In this document: piece by piece, positions 36,554 through 45,784 of the stretch
Numbering within the stretch: position 1 is the first letter of the stretch
How the letters are laid out: each line of letters starts with the position of its first letter
Assembly (NCBI GenBank): GCA_019639075.1
Contig: JAHBSO010000004.1
Location: 1-64,000 of the forward strand
DNA: 64,000 nucleotides
Origin: Actinomycetota bacterium
GTDB lineage: Bacteria; Actinomycetota; Acidimicrobiia; Acidimicrobiales; Iamiaceae
Reading direction: 5' to 3'
Program-made: the position numbers and the translations under genes
Notes under the pieces: model-generated
The model's input: the letters and a program-made list of their open reading frames with translations, nothing else
Told to the model about the DNA's origin: nothing
Database searches by the model: none

Positions 36554-39500
36554 TCAGTCGTGGACATAGGTCGGCGCCTGACGCCCGTGGCGAGCACCGC
36601 ACCCGTTCGTGAGCGACACGTACGCCGATCCATTTGGTCGCTCGCCGTTCCTGAGCTGGCCCACCCACCACGTGTGCCGGATGTTGGCGTTTCCGTTCGC
36701 GTCGGTCCTGAAGCTGGCGATCCGGTGGCTGACGCAAAGTAGCGTCGGGCTGCGATTCGCCTGATCATCCATGTCCGAGAGCGGTACCAGGTAGAAGGTG
36801 GTGTTCGGTTCGAAGCCCCGAACATCTGCGTTCCCGTAGGTGCAGCGACTGTCGCAGTAGCCCGTCGTGGGATAACTGATCGGCTCTCCGGCTGCGTTGC
36901 CCTCTGACCACGCGCGGATCGAGGTGCTGTCCTCGAGCGTCGCGGTGATCCGGAGCGCGGGCGAAGGCGGGCCTCCCTGACCCGACACCGTGACGTCTCG
37001 GGGCACGGTGCGCGAGACGCCTGGGTCGTAGGTCTCCACGGCCGACTCCGCACCTGGCGCGCCGACTGGATTCGTCCAACCCCAGGTGACGGTACGCCCG
37101 CTGACGGAGGCGGTCCCTCGTGTCGGTGCGCCGTACGGGATCACCCAAGGGGAGTCTCGGTTGTTCGGATTGAACACCTGCCGGTCCGCACTGCACGCCT
37201 CGCCCTCGTCGACCCGCTGATCAAGCATCGGCCGGTTGCACAGGCGAATCTGGACGTTTGTGTAGCGAGTGTCGTTGCTGGCCGTGACCGCGTTGCCGTT
37301 GAGAACGGTCCAATCCGTCTGCCCGCGGTCGGTGGTGAGCCGAGCCTGCCATTCGGCGGCTCCCTGCCCGCCGAGATCGCCGTTGTTGGAGAACGTGACG
37401 CGGTTGTTGCCGGGGAGCATCGTCGACGAGGTGACCGTCGGTCGCGGCGAGACGATGGTGCCCTGCGTACTCGTCGTGGAACGGCCCGCACCGGCCTTGT
37501 TCGATGGGGTGACGGTGAATCGGTAGGTCTCGCTGGGCTGGAGCCCGGTTGCCGGTGTCGTCAGACCGTCGACCGAAAGCGCATGGAAGCCTGCTGGAAC
37601 CGACACGACCTCGTAGCGGACGGCGTCGCCGTTGCTCGGGGCCGCCTGCCACGTCACCGTCGCGGCCCGGCCCGACCCGGCCTCAGGATCGTTGGCCCGC
37701 ACCGCGGTCACGCTCGGAACAGCATCGGGGATGCCGGCCGGTGTCTCGGTCACGATCTCGCCCGGTGGACCCATGCCCCGGTCCGCGGCACCGGCGTTGG
37801 TCCCCGAGGCGTTCCGGGCCCGGATCGTGAACCCGTAGGGCAGGCCATTGGTGAGCCCGGTCAGGGTCGTGCCGAACGTGTGGGCGTCGAAGGTCAAGGG
37901 GTTGTCGCCGACCGGCCGGGACGAGGTCACCACGTACTCCTCGATGGGCGACCCCTCGAACCGAGGTGGGGCGCTCCACGTGAGGTGCAGCACGCCGCCC
38001 GCGCCCTCCGCGTTCCGTTCCGGATCGAACTCGACCCGGAAGTTCGGCACCGCCGGTGGTGCCGCGTCGGGCGTGAGCGGAACCGACGTCGAGCTCCACT
38101 CGTCGACGCGCACCTGCGATTGGCTCGTCACGACCCGGTTCAGGGCCGCCACCTGGAAGCGGTAGCTCCGGCCGTTGGTGAGGCCCGGGACCGTCATCGA
38201 GGTGGTCGACACCGGGTCGTAGATGTGCCCGGTGTCGACGTTTTTCACCACGTACCCGTCAGCGCTCACTCCCCGGGTCGGCGGCTGCCAGTGCAGATCC
38301 ACCTGGCCGTTGCCCGCCGTGCCTCCGGGTTGGACCGGCCGCCCCGGCCGGCCGAAGACCTCGATCTCGACGATCCCCGTCGCCGTTCGATCGTTCACGT
38401 CCCGGATCGTGTACGTGGCCCGGGCGATGCCGAAGCTGCCCGGGGTCGGCGTGAACCGCAGCGCGTCGCCGACGATCTCGAGCCGCCCGCCGATACCGGC
38501 TTCCAACGCACGGGACTCGATCTCCAGCCCCTCGTCGATCGGGTCCCGGTCGTTGGCGAGCACGTCGATCACCTTCGGCTCGTCCTCGTCGGTGGTCACC
38601 GAGTCGGTGACGGCGACCGGGGGAAGCGCTCGGATGGCGGTGACCTCGACGGAGATGGTCGCCTTCGCCGGGTCCGAGACACCGTCGTCGACCAACACCG
38701 TCAGCTCGGTGGTGGCGCCCTTCGACTTGTAGGCGGCGGCGATCCGGAGGACCGATCCCTCCAGCTCGGCGTCGATCTCGCCCGGCTTCGCGCCCGCGAA
38801 GCCCGTGAAGGTGTGGCTGGTCGAGTCCGGGTCCACCACCAGCCGCGCCAGGTCGAACGTCCTCGTCGCACCTTCGGGCAACTGGATCGGAGGCACATCC
38901 AACTTGGGCGGGATCTTCAGGCCGGTGACGGTGATGCGGATCGACCCGACCGACCGACGCGATCCGCTGCTGATGACGTAGTTGAACCCGGCGCCGCCCT
39001 GCTTCCAATCCGGCCGGGCCCGAACGGTGATCTCGCTCCCGTCGAAGCCGACGAGCTCGACGCCACGGAGACTCGCCCGATCGACGTCCTCCACCGTCAC
39101 GTCCACCGGATCCTCGCCCTCGGCGAGTACGACGAGCTCCTGCACGTCGATGGTCTCTTCCTCGCCGGCCTCGATCGACACCTCCTCGGTCCGCATCACG
39201 AGCGGCAGTTCGGCCACCACCGGGATCGTGACCAGCGCTCGCGAGGTTTCACCGTCGGGGTCGGTGATCTCGTAGACGAACTGCATCGATGCTTGGCCAA
39301 GTTGGACCCGGAGCTTGCCGCCGCCGATGAGGCTGACCCCGGGCGCGTCGACGGTCACCGTGAGATCGTCGACGGACCCGTCCGGATCGGAGTCGTTGTC
39401 GAGCACCTCGACCTCGACCGTGGTGCCGGCCAGCTGCGGGGTCATCGCGTCGTCGAGCGCCACAGGCGGTTCGGGCTCGGGCCGGGGAAGCACCTCGACC

Positions 39501-42500
39501 ACCACCAGACCGGTGCTGACCTCCATCCCGTCGCTGACGCCGTAGGTGAAGGAGACCGAGGTGGCGTCGCCACCCACCTGCGACGGCGCTTCGAACACCA
39601 CCTCTGTACCCTCCTCGGAGAGGGTCACCTTGCCCTGCTGCGGCTGGGTGAGGCCTTCGACCTCCCCGTCGACCAGGAAGATGCGGTCCTCGTCGGGATC
39701 GATGTCGTTGAGGAGGACCGGGATGGAGCGGGTGGTGCCGGCAGCGACCCTGGCCCGATCGGACACGGCGACCGGTGGCGCGTTCCCGGTCGGATGCTCG
39801 ACGACGACCACGCGCGCCGTCCCGGTCGCCGTTTCGCCCCGGTCGTCGGCGACGACGAAGTCGAACGTGTCGGAGCCCGCCGCTCCCTCGTACGCGTGGT
39901 ACTCGAACCCGTCCTCCACGAAGGTGACCGTGCCCAGCTCGGGGAGCTCGCCGCCAGCGTCGAGACCGACCAGGTGCACCGGGTCGCCGTCCGGGTCCAG
40001 GGAGAGCAGCGGGACCCTGGCCCGCCTCGTCTCCCCGGCGAACACCCGCACCTCGACCTGGGGGCGCTCGGGGGGCAAGTTGGCGGCGTCGGCGCCGAGG
40101 ATCTGGAGGTGCACGACCGCGTCGTCGGTGCTGCCCCGAGGATCGACCGCCGTGTAGCGGACAGCCATCGACCCGGACGCGGTCGCCTTCGGCCGGATCC
40201 GGAGCTGATCGCCCTGCACGAACGCGGTCCCTTGCGACGGGTCGAGCACGACCGGATCGACGATGCGGAGCTGTTCACCCTCCGGGTCGATGTCGTTGCG
40301 CAGCACCGCCACCGACGCCGTGCCACCGGCCCGCACCTTGGTGGTGCCCGCATCGGTGGTCTGGGGAGGATCGTCGACGGCGATGGGGCGTTGATCCGGC
40401 GCCGATGCCAGCAACGGGGTGACAACGACGACCCCGTTCACGGGCCCGGAGCTCCCGTCGGACACCGTGTAGTCGAGCCGGACCACCCCGTCGACCCCGG
40501 CCGGCACCGTGATGCGGGCCACCCGCATGTCGAGCAGCTCGGCGGCGACCACCGGGCCGTCGGGCTGGGGCGGGGGCGGCACGGTGATCGCGGTGACCGC
40601 GAGCACGTCGCCGTCGGGGTCGACGTCGTTGGCCAGTAGGTCGACGAGCACCGGGACCTCGGTGCGGGCGGTCACGTCGTCGCGCACCGCCACCGGCGCA
40701 TGCTCGCCCTTCGGGAGGACCGTGACGATGAGACCGGCGTGCTTCTCCTCGGTGCCGTCGGTGACGAACGTCTCGAGGACGAAGCGCCCGGCGGTCGGCG
40801 GATTCCGGAAGGTGACGGTGCCGTTCTCATCGACATCGACCACCTTGCGGAGGTCGGCCGCACCGGACTTCGCCTCGACCTTCGAGAGGATCAACCGGTT
40901 GCCGTCGGGGTCGGTGTCGTTCGCGAGCGCGTTGATCGAGCTCGTTCGGCCGACGACGGCGACGGCGCGGTCCGGCCTGACCGTCGGGGCGAGGTTCTCG
41001 CCGGTCGGACGGACCGTGACCTCCAGCACGCCCTCGGACGGCTTGGGCGACCTGCCATCGGTCACCTGGTAGCGGAGGCGGGCGGTGGCCAGGGAGCCGC
41101 CGGGCGGGATGTAGGTGACCAGCCCGTCGGCCTGGAAACGGGGGGCGGTGCCGGTCGTCTCGTCGACGACCGACAGGAGGGTGAGGGCGTCGCCGTCGGG
41201 GTCGACGTCGTTCAGGAGCACGTTGTGCTGCACGCCCTCGATCGAGCCAGCGGTGACCACCGTCCTGTCGGGTTCGGTCTCGGGAGCGGTGTTCGCAGAT
41301 CCTGCGGAGACGGATACCACGACCTTCGACCGGACAGCGCCCGAAGTGCCCTCCACCGTGAAGTCCACGCGGACCGGCGTGCTCCGATCGGCGTCCGGGG
41401 TGACCTGCAGCGCGGATCCGTCGTCGACCACGGCGACGGCCGCTCCGTCGACCGCCGCGACCTGGGCCTCCGTGAGCGACACCGTGAGCACGTCGCACGG
41501 ATCGGCGGCGTCGTTGTCGAGCACGTGGACGACGACCGGGACGCCGGGCCGGGTCCCCGCATCATCGTCCTTCGGCTCGGGTCTCGGCGGCGACTCGGCG
41601 CACTTCTCGTCATCGTCGACGACCGTGGTCTCCTGCGTGTCGTGGTCGGTCTGCTCGCGGTCGGTGGCATCGTTCCAGTTGTCGACCACGACTGGTCGGG
41701 GTATGTCGACGAGCAGGTTCGCACCGTTCGCCATGTTGTTGAGCAGAGCGCGCCCGTGGTTGACGCGGAACACGAGCTGGTCCACGGTGCCGCGCATCTT
41801 CGCCTTCTCGTCGTCGGTGGAGAACTGCTCCTTCTTGGCCTGGGGATCGTTGCCCCGGCACCATCGCCCCCAGGAGCCCCCGGTGGTCCACGCCCCGAAG
41901 GCACAGGCCGACTTGGCGTTCTCGACCCACACCGGTTGGACGGCGCCGCCGTCGGCCTGGTCGACGAGCAGCTCGGGCGCGCCACCGTCGAGCGGCACGT
42001 CCCAGAGCCCGGTGTCGCTGCTGACGAGGACCCGATCGCGAGCCGGGCCCGGTTGCTGGAGCACCAGGCCCGAGCCGAGATCGGCGAGATCGATCGACGA
42101 GCCGCCGGGAACGAGGAGCTCGGACGTGCTCTCGTCGAGGAGGACGGGCCGGGCGCCGACCGCGGTGATCGCCGAGAACTCGACGACCCGGCCCAGCGAG
42201 CGGGTCGAGGTGGCGTCGCCATCGACCTCCACGATCCCGTCGGTACCGGCCCGGTGCAGGAGACCGACGCCGTCGACGGTGACCGCGAGCCGGAGCCCGG
42301 CGTTCGAGCCGTCTGCGGCCTTCCTCGGGGACACCGTGGTGGCCGGCTCCGCGTCACCCGACGCTCCGGCGAGCACCGACGCCGCCGTGGCCCACACCTT
42401 CCCCGACGCCGGGTCGGCGACGACCGCTCGGGGATCGTCGCCCTCCGTGCTCGTCTGCCCGAAGCCGACCACCGCCCCCTCGGGGATCTCGAGTGATGGG

Positions 42501-42823
42501 TCGAACCTGGCGACCGCGTCGCTGATCGGACGGACGGTCCCGCTGCCGTAGGTCGCGATCGCGGAACCCGCCTGCACCAGACCGGGGGACTGCCCCGCGT
42601 CGACGTCCTCGTCGCGCACCTTGACCTCGATCTTGCGGCTCTCGAGGTTGAGGCGACCGACCTGGTTGCCGTTGGTCACCCACACCGAGCCGTTGTCGAG
42701 CGAGACCCGCGACTCCTCGAAGCCGTCGCTGCGCAGGATCGCCTGTGCGAGCGACGCGACGAGCGCGATCGCCAGCACGACCGACCCGATCGCGTTCCGA
42801 TGTCGTACCACCCGTTCCCGCAC
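36554..42823 (-). CDS. Giant cell-surface protein with Ig/cadherin-like repeats and FnIII domains (copy 1)
   Basis: This protein of about 2089 residues is anchored by one N-terminal membrane segment (AIGSVVLAIALVASLAQAIL). A region resembling a beta-propeller follows (about residues 30-400). Nine cadherin/Ig-like repeats come next (about 420-1490), each marked by sequences such as LLNDVDPDGDALTL that probably bind calcium. FnIII domains occupy about 1490-1940. The last roughly 120 residues hold a cysteine-bearing module (YCDSRCTYG, LLCVSHR, NGCGARHG) that the paralogue lacks. The GTG at 42823 was chosen because GGGAGG lies six bases upstream, a promoter lies just beyond, and the paralogue starts with the same V-R-E-R; an ATG at 42886 would extend across that promoter. 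Likely roles are adhesion or sensing, as for FN3 of the PFNA cluster. Confidence 0.9.
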   Translation of the reverse strand: MRERVVRHRNAIGSVVLAIALVASLAQAILRSDGFEESRVSLDNGSVWVTNGNQVGRLNLESRKIEVKVRDEDVDAGQSPGLVQAGSAIATYGSGTVRPISDAVARFDPSLEIPEGAVVGFGQTSTEGDDPRAVVADPASGKVWATAASVLAGASGDAEPATTVSPRKAADGSNAGLRLAVTVDGVGLLHRAGTDGIVEVDGDATSTRSLGRVVEFSAITAVGARPVLLDESTSELLVPGGSSIDLADLGSGLVLQQPGPARDRVLVSSDTGLWDVPLDGGAPELLVDQADGGAVQPVWVENAKSACAFGAWTTGGSWGRWCRGNDPQAKKEQFSTDDEKAKMRGTVDQLVFRVNHGRALLNNMANGANLLVDIPRPVVVDNWNDATDREQTDHDTQETTVVDDDEKCAESPPRPEPKDDDAGTRPGVPVVVHVLDNDAADPCDVLTVSLTEAQVAAVDGAAVAVVDDGSALQVTPDADRSTPVRVDFTVEGTSGAVRSKVVVSVSAGSANTAPETEPDRTVVTAGSIEGVQHNVLLNDVDPDGDALTLLSVVDETTGTAPRFQADGLVTYIPPGGSLATARLRYQVTDGRSPKPSEGVLEVTVRPTGENLAPTVRPDRAVAVVGRTSSINALANDTDPDGNRLILSKVEAKSGAADLRKVVDVDENGTVTFRNPPTAGRFVLETFVTDGTEEKHAGLIVTVLPKGEHAPVAVRDDVTARTEVPVLVDLLANDVDPDGDVLAVTAITVPPPPQPDGPVVAAELLDMRVARITVPAGVDGVVRLDYTVSDGSSGPVNGVVVVTPLLASAPDQRPIAVDDPPQTTDAGTTKVRAGGTASVAVLRNDIDPEGEQLRIVDPVVLDPSQGTAFVQGDQLRIRPKATASGSMAVRYTAVDPRGSTDDAVVHLQILGADAANLPPERPQVEVRVFAGETRRARVPLLSLDPDGDPVHLVGLDAGGELPELGTVTFVEDGFEYHAYEGAAGSDTFDFVVADDRGETATGTARVVVVEHPTGNAPPVAVSDRARVAAGTTRSIPVLLNDIDPDEDRIFLVDGEVEGLTQPQQGKVTLSEEGTEVVFEAPSQVGGDATSVSFTYGVSDGMEVSTGLVVVEVLPRPEPEPPVALDDAMTPQLAGTTVEVEVLDNDSDPDGSVDDLTVTVDAPGVSLIGGGKLRVQLGQASMQFVYEITDPDGETSRALVTIPVVAELPLVMRTEEVSIEAGEEETIDVQELVVLAEGEDPVDVTVEDVDRASLRGVELVGFDGSEITVRARPDWKQGGAGFNYVISSGSRRSVGSIRITVTGLKIPPKLDVPPIQLPEGATRTFDLARLVVDPDSTSHTFTGFAGAKPGEIDAELEGSVLRIAAAYKSKGATTELTVLVDDGVSDPAKATISVEVTAIRALPPVAVTDSVTTDEDEPKVIDVLANDRDPIDEGLEIESRALEAGIGGRLEIVGDALRFTPTPGSFGIARATYTIRDVNDRTATGIVEIEVFGRPGRPVQPGGTAGNGQVDLHWQPPTRGVSADGYVVKNVDTGHIYDPVSTTSMTVPGLTNGRSYRFQVAALNRVVTSQSQVRVDEWSSTSVPLTPDAAPPAVPNFRVEFDPERNAEGAGGVLHLTWSAPPRFEGSPIEEYVVTSSRPVGDNPLTFDAHTFGTTLTGLTNGLPYGFTIRARNASGTNAGAADRGMGPPGEIVTETPAGIPDAVPSVTAVRANDPEAGSGRAATVTWQAAPSNGDAVRYEVVSVPAGFHALSVDGLTTPATGLQPSETYRFTVTPSNKAGAGRSTTSTQGTIVSPRPTVTSSTMLPGNNRVTFSNNGDLGGQGAAEWQARLTTDRGQTDWTVLNGNAVTASNDTRYTNVQIRLCNRPMLDQRVDEGEACSADRQVFNPNNRDSPWVIPYGAPTRGTASVSGRTVTWGWTNPVGAPGAESAVETYDPGVSRTVPRDVTVSGQGGPPSPALRITATLEDSTSIRAWSEGNAAGEPISYPTTGYCDSRCTYGNADVRGFEPNTTFYLVPLSDMDDQANRSPTLLCVSHRIASFRTDANGNANIRHTWWVGQLRNGERPNGSAYVSLTNGCGARHGRQAPTYVHD

Positions 42824-42849
42824 GCTGGCCCTCCCGGCCGTCCGAGCAG

Positions 42850-42883
42850 ATGATATAGAGGGGTTGGCGCGAGCGCTGCCAAC
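42850..42883 (-). promoter_or_regulatory. Promoter with overlapping inverted repeat upstream of Ig/FnIII copy 1
   Basis: On the minus strand TTGGCA (42882-42877) is followed after 17 bases by CTATAT, or after 19 by TATATC, in an unusually AT-rich spot. The -35 region overlaps an inverted repeat, GTTGGC-N9-GCCAAC (42863-42883). This is a good candidate promoter and operator for the surface-protein operon, and it may also affect the divergent PP2C gene at 42947. Confidence 0.55.
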
Positions 42884-42946
42884 CATGAAACGCGCGGTCG
42901 GGTTGGTCCACGATCACGGATCGTCTTCTTCCGGGGAGATCACGCT

Positions 42947-43798
42947 TTGCCAGAGCTGTCATGGGCGGCAGGAACTGACGTCGGCCGCCGCAAGAAGAAC
43001 GAGGACGCGTACGTCGTCCGCGGCGACGTCTTCGCGGTGGCCGACGGCATGGGGGGCCACGCTCGCGGCGACGTCGCCGCGACCATGGCCGTCGAAGCGC
43101 TCGCCGGGTTGCGTGAGAGGTTTCAGCGCACGGAGCTCCTCGAGGTGATCCGCCGCGTCCACCAGGAGATCTCCGCGCTCGCCGCCGACACCGGCGGCCT
43201 GGGCATGGGCACGACGCTGACCGGGATCGGCTTCGAGTCCGAACGTCCGAACGTGGTGCTGGTGTTCAACGTCGGTGATTCCCGCGTCTACCGACTCCGC
43301 GGCAGCGAGCTCCGCCAGCTCACCCACGACCACTCGGTGGTCCAGGAGCTGATCGACGCCGGACACATCACCGCAGCCGAAGCCGGTTCCCACCCGGACC
43401 GCAACGTCGTCACGCGATCGCTCGGCGAGGGCGGTCACCTGGAGATCGACTGGCACCAGGAGCACACGCGGGGCGGCGACCGCTTCCTCGTGTGCTCCGA
43501 CGGCCTCGTGAAGGAGGTGGACGAGCCGACGATCGTCGCCGTGCTCCTCGAGTCGACCACGGCGGACGAGGCCGTCCAGCGCCTCGTCCGAACCGCCGTC
43601 GAGCACGGTGGGAGGGACAACGTGACCGTCGCGATCGTCGATGTGGCCCCGACCGACGCGCCCGCCCTCGACGAGGATCCCGACATCGACGTCGACACCA
43701 ACCCACGGCCGCCCGACCGGTCCGACCGCGACGGCCTCCTCATCGCGGACACGGACCCGGGCCGCGCGGGATTCGCGGGGAGCGCGGCAGGCCGATGA
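42947..43798 (+). CDS. PP2C-family serine/threonine phosphatase
   Basis: This 283-residue protein is a soluble PP2C (PrpC/PstP catalytic-type) phosphatase. All metal-binding motifs are present: KKNEDAYVV, VADGMGGHARGD, VFNVGDSRVYRL, LVCSDGLVKEV and GRDNVTVAIVD. Unlike mycobacterial PstP it lacks a membrane anchor and ectodomain, ending in a short Asp/Pro-rich tail. It starts at TTG with GGGGAG about eight bases upstream. Its stop overlaps the start of the FHA gene (ATGA), followed by the receptor kinase and the FHA-winged-helix gene. It should reverse phosphorylation by the kinases encoded at 45785 and 58723 and corresponds to PrpC of the PFNA cluster. Confidence 0.94.
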   Translation: MPELSWAAGTDVGRRKKNEDAYVVRGDVFAVADGMGGHARGDVAATMAVEALAGLRERFQRTELLEVIRRVHQEISALAADTGGLGMGTTLTGIGFESERPNVVLVFNVGDSRVYRLRGSELRQLTHDHSVVQELIDAGHITAAEAGSHPDRNVVTRSLGEGGHLEIDWHQEHTRGGDRFLVCSDGLVKEVDEPTIVAVLLESTTADEAVQRLVRTAVEHGGRDNVTVAIVDVAPTDAPALDEDPDIDVDTNPRPPDRSDRDGLLIADTDPGRAGFAGSAAGR

Positions 43799-45774
43799 CC
43801 GACGAACCCTCCGATCGCCTGACCGAGCCCCCGGTCGTCGTCGAGCCGGGAGCGGGCACCGTGCTGCTCGGCCCGCGTCTCGTCGTCCTGCTCGACGCTC
43901 GGCCCCACCACCCCCTGGTCGGCACGCTGAGTGCCCTCGTGCTCGGCGGCGGCACGTGCGAGTCCCTGCTGACCGAGCTCGAACGCCGCGTTTCGGACGG
44001 CGAACCACCCCCCGACCTCGTCGCCGTCGATCGGGCCGCCGACCAGGACGGCACGTCTGCCGCCCTGGTGCGGGGTGGCGCGGCGATCGAGGTGGCCGCG
44101 CCCGGTCCTCGGCGGATCGACGGCGCCGGTCGCACGCTCTGGCGGGAGGCGACCCTCGTCGGGCCGGCCCCCGTCCGGCTGCACCTGGGGGCTTCCCCGC
44201 CGACCGACCCGACGGACCGGGCCGGAGACGACGGAAGTTTCACCTTCACGATGGGTGTCGCTCCCGCCGGATCGGTATCGCTCACCGTGGGGTCGACCCC
44301 CGAACGAGGACCGGATGCACCGGCTACCACACCGACACCACCACCCGACCAGCCGGCGGCTCGCGTCGATCCCGAGGGCGAGGCGAACCCAGCTACGCCG
44401 GGGGCCGGCGATCGACTCGACCTCGACGAACACCACCTCTTCGACGACGAACCGATCGCGCTCGACGAACGCCACCTGTTCGACGGGACGAACAACCGGG
44501 ACCAGGACGCGGCCGAGGTGCAGGCTGTCGCGCTGCCGATCGACCCGATGACGCCCCGGACCGCCACGTTCGACGATGACGAACCCTCGGGCCCGGAAGC
44601 CGAGGCACCCCCGGCCGAATCGGAAGCGGAGCCGGTGCCCCCTCCGCCCCCACCGTCCGGCCCGCCCGAACCAGCGCCTGCCGAGGCCCCATCCGGGTCG
44701 CCGAAGGGTCGCGCGGCGATGATCGACGCCGTTCCCGGGTTCCCGTCGGTCACTTCCGGCGCTCCCGCAGCCGCTCCCCCCGGGCTGACAGGGCCACTGG
44801 CCGCACCGCCGGCACCGGCACCGATCCGTCGCGCCGAAGCATCCGCACCCGTCTCCCACGCCGAACCACCCGGTCCGCCACCGATACCGGATGTCGATCC
44901 ACCTGCGGCCGAACCACGGCCGGCGGCATGGGACCCGCCCCCCGAGACCCCTCGCCGCGGGCTGATCTTCCGCCGCGGCCGACGTCCCACCCCGCCCGCT
45001 CCCACCGCTCCTGCCGCCGGTCCCCGGGCAGCCCCTGCGACGTGGCCGGCATGGCCTTCGCCGCCGTCGCCTCCCGCCCCGATCCCCGACGAATCGGCGA
45101 CAGCCAAGGACACTTCGCCGCCTCCGCCGGCCCCGACGGTCGAACCGGTCACTCCCCCGCCCGTCATCCCACCGACCGTCGCCCCCTCCCCCGCGCCTCC
45201 GCCGCCCCCGCCCGCCGACGACCCGGGGTTCGACGACCTCGACGCGGCCACCGTGTCCCGCGAGGTGCTTCGGGCCCGGGCGCTCGCCGAGCCTCTCGAC
45301 GACAACGAGGACGGACTGCTCGTCACCGCGATCTGGTGCCGCTCCTCGCACCCCAACCCGCCGCACTACGAGCGCTGTCGGGTCTGTCACGTCGAGATCG
45401 ACGACCGGTCGGTGTTCACGATCCGCCGACCACCTCTCGGGCTCCTGCGGTTCTCGAACGGTCAGGTCGAGACGCTCGACGGCAACCTCGTGATCGGCCG
45501 GAACCCGGCCAGCGGCCTCGTCGTCAACGACCAACCGACCCGGCCGGTGGTGATCGAGTCCCCCGACGGCTCGCTGTCACGCACCCATGCGGTCGTGCAG
45601 ATCGAGGGTTGGCAGGTGCAGGTCGTCGACCGCGACTCCACCAACAACACGTTCGTCGAGATCCCCGGCCAACCCGAGTTCCAGCTGCGGCCTGGCGAAC
45701 CGTTCCCGATCCCGCCGGCCACCCGGGTCCGCCTCGGCGACGAGATCGAGTTCACGTTCGAGGTCACCGGATGA
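43795..45774 (+). CDS. FHA-domain protein with zinc-ribbon-like segment and long Pro-rich region
   Basis: This 659-residue protein has an N-terminal domain of about 180 residues, a very long Pro/Ala/Glu-rich middle (about 190-480), a C-x4-H ... C-x2-C zinc-ribbon-like segment (WCRSSHPNPPHYERCRVC near 515) and a C-terminal FHA domain. The FHA motifs are canonical: LVIGRNPASG, SLSRTHAVV and STNNTFVE. It should bind a phosphothreonine on the kinase or another client. There is no membrane span. The ATG overlaps the PP2C stop, and the kinase starts 10 bases after its end, indicating one phospho-signalling unit (the FHA member of a PFNA-type cluster). Confidence 0.87.
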   Translation: MTDEPSDRLTEPPVVVEPGAGTVLLGPRLVVLLDARPHHPLVGTLSALVLGGGTCESLLTELERRVSDGEPPPDLVAVDRAADQDGTSAALVRGGAAIEVAAPGPRRIDGAGRTLWREATLVGPAPVRLHLGASPPTDPTDRAGDDGSFTFTMGVAPAGSVSLTVGSTPERGPDAPATTPTPPPDQPAARVDPEGEANPATPGAGDRLDLDEHHLFDDEPIALDERHLFDGTNNRDQDAAEVQAVALPIDPMTPRTATFDDDEPSGPEAEAPPAESEAEPVPPPPPPSGPPEPAPAEAPSGSPKGRAAMIDAVPGFPSVTSGAPAAAPPGLTGPLAAPPAPAPIRRAEASAPVSHAEPPGPPPIPDVDPPAAEPRPAAWDPPPETPRRGLIFRRGRRPTPPAPTAPAAGPRAAPATWPAWPSPPSPPAPIPDESATAKDTSPPPPAPTVEPVTPPPVIPPTVAPSPAPPPPPPADDPGFDDLDAATVSREVLRARALAEPLDDNEDGLLVTAIWCRSSHPNPPHYERCRVCHVEIDDRSVFTIRRPPLGLLRFSNGQVETLDGNLVIGRNPASGLVVNDQPTRPVVIESPDGSLSRTHAVVQIEGWQVQVVDRDSTNNTFVEIPGQPEFQLRPGEPFPIPPATRVRLGDEIEFTFEVTG

Positions 45775-45784
45775 CCGGGGCGCG

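Noticed and set aside
37583..40639. A 1018-codon open frame on the plus strand opposite the giant Ig/FnIII gene
   Set aside because: Its product is Arg/Gly/His/Asp-rich low-complexity sequence without domains, typical of the antisense frame of a high-GC gene. The minus-strand frame has clear repeats, an anchor and a ribosome-binding site.
42824..42886. The longer N-terminus of the giant protein starting at the ATG at 42886
   Set aside because: It would place the promoter and inverted repeat inside the coding region. The GTG at 42823 has a strong ribosome-binding site and matches the paralogue's start.
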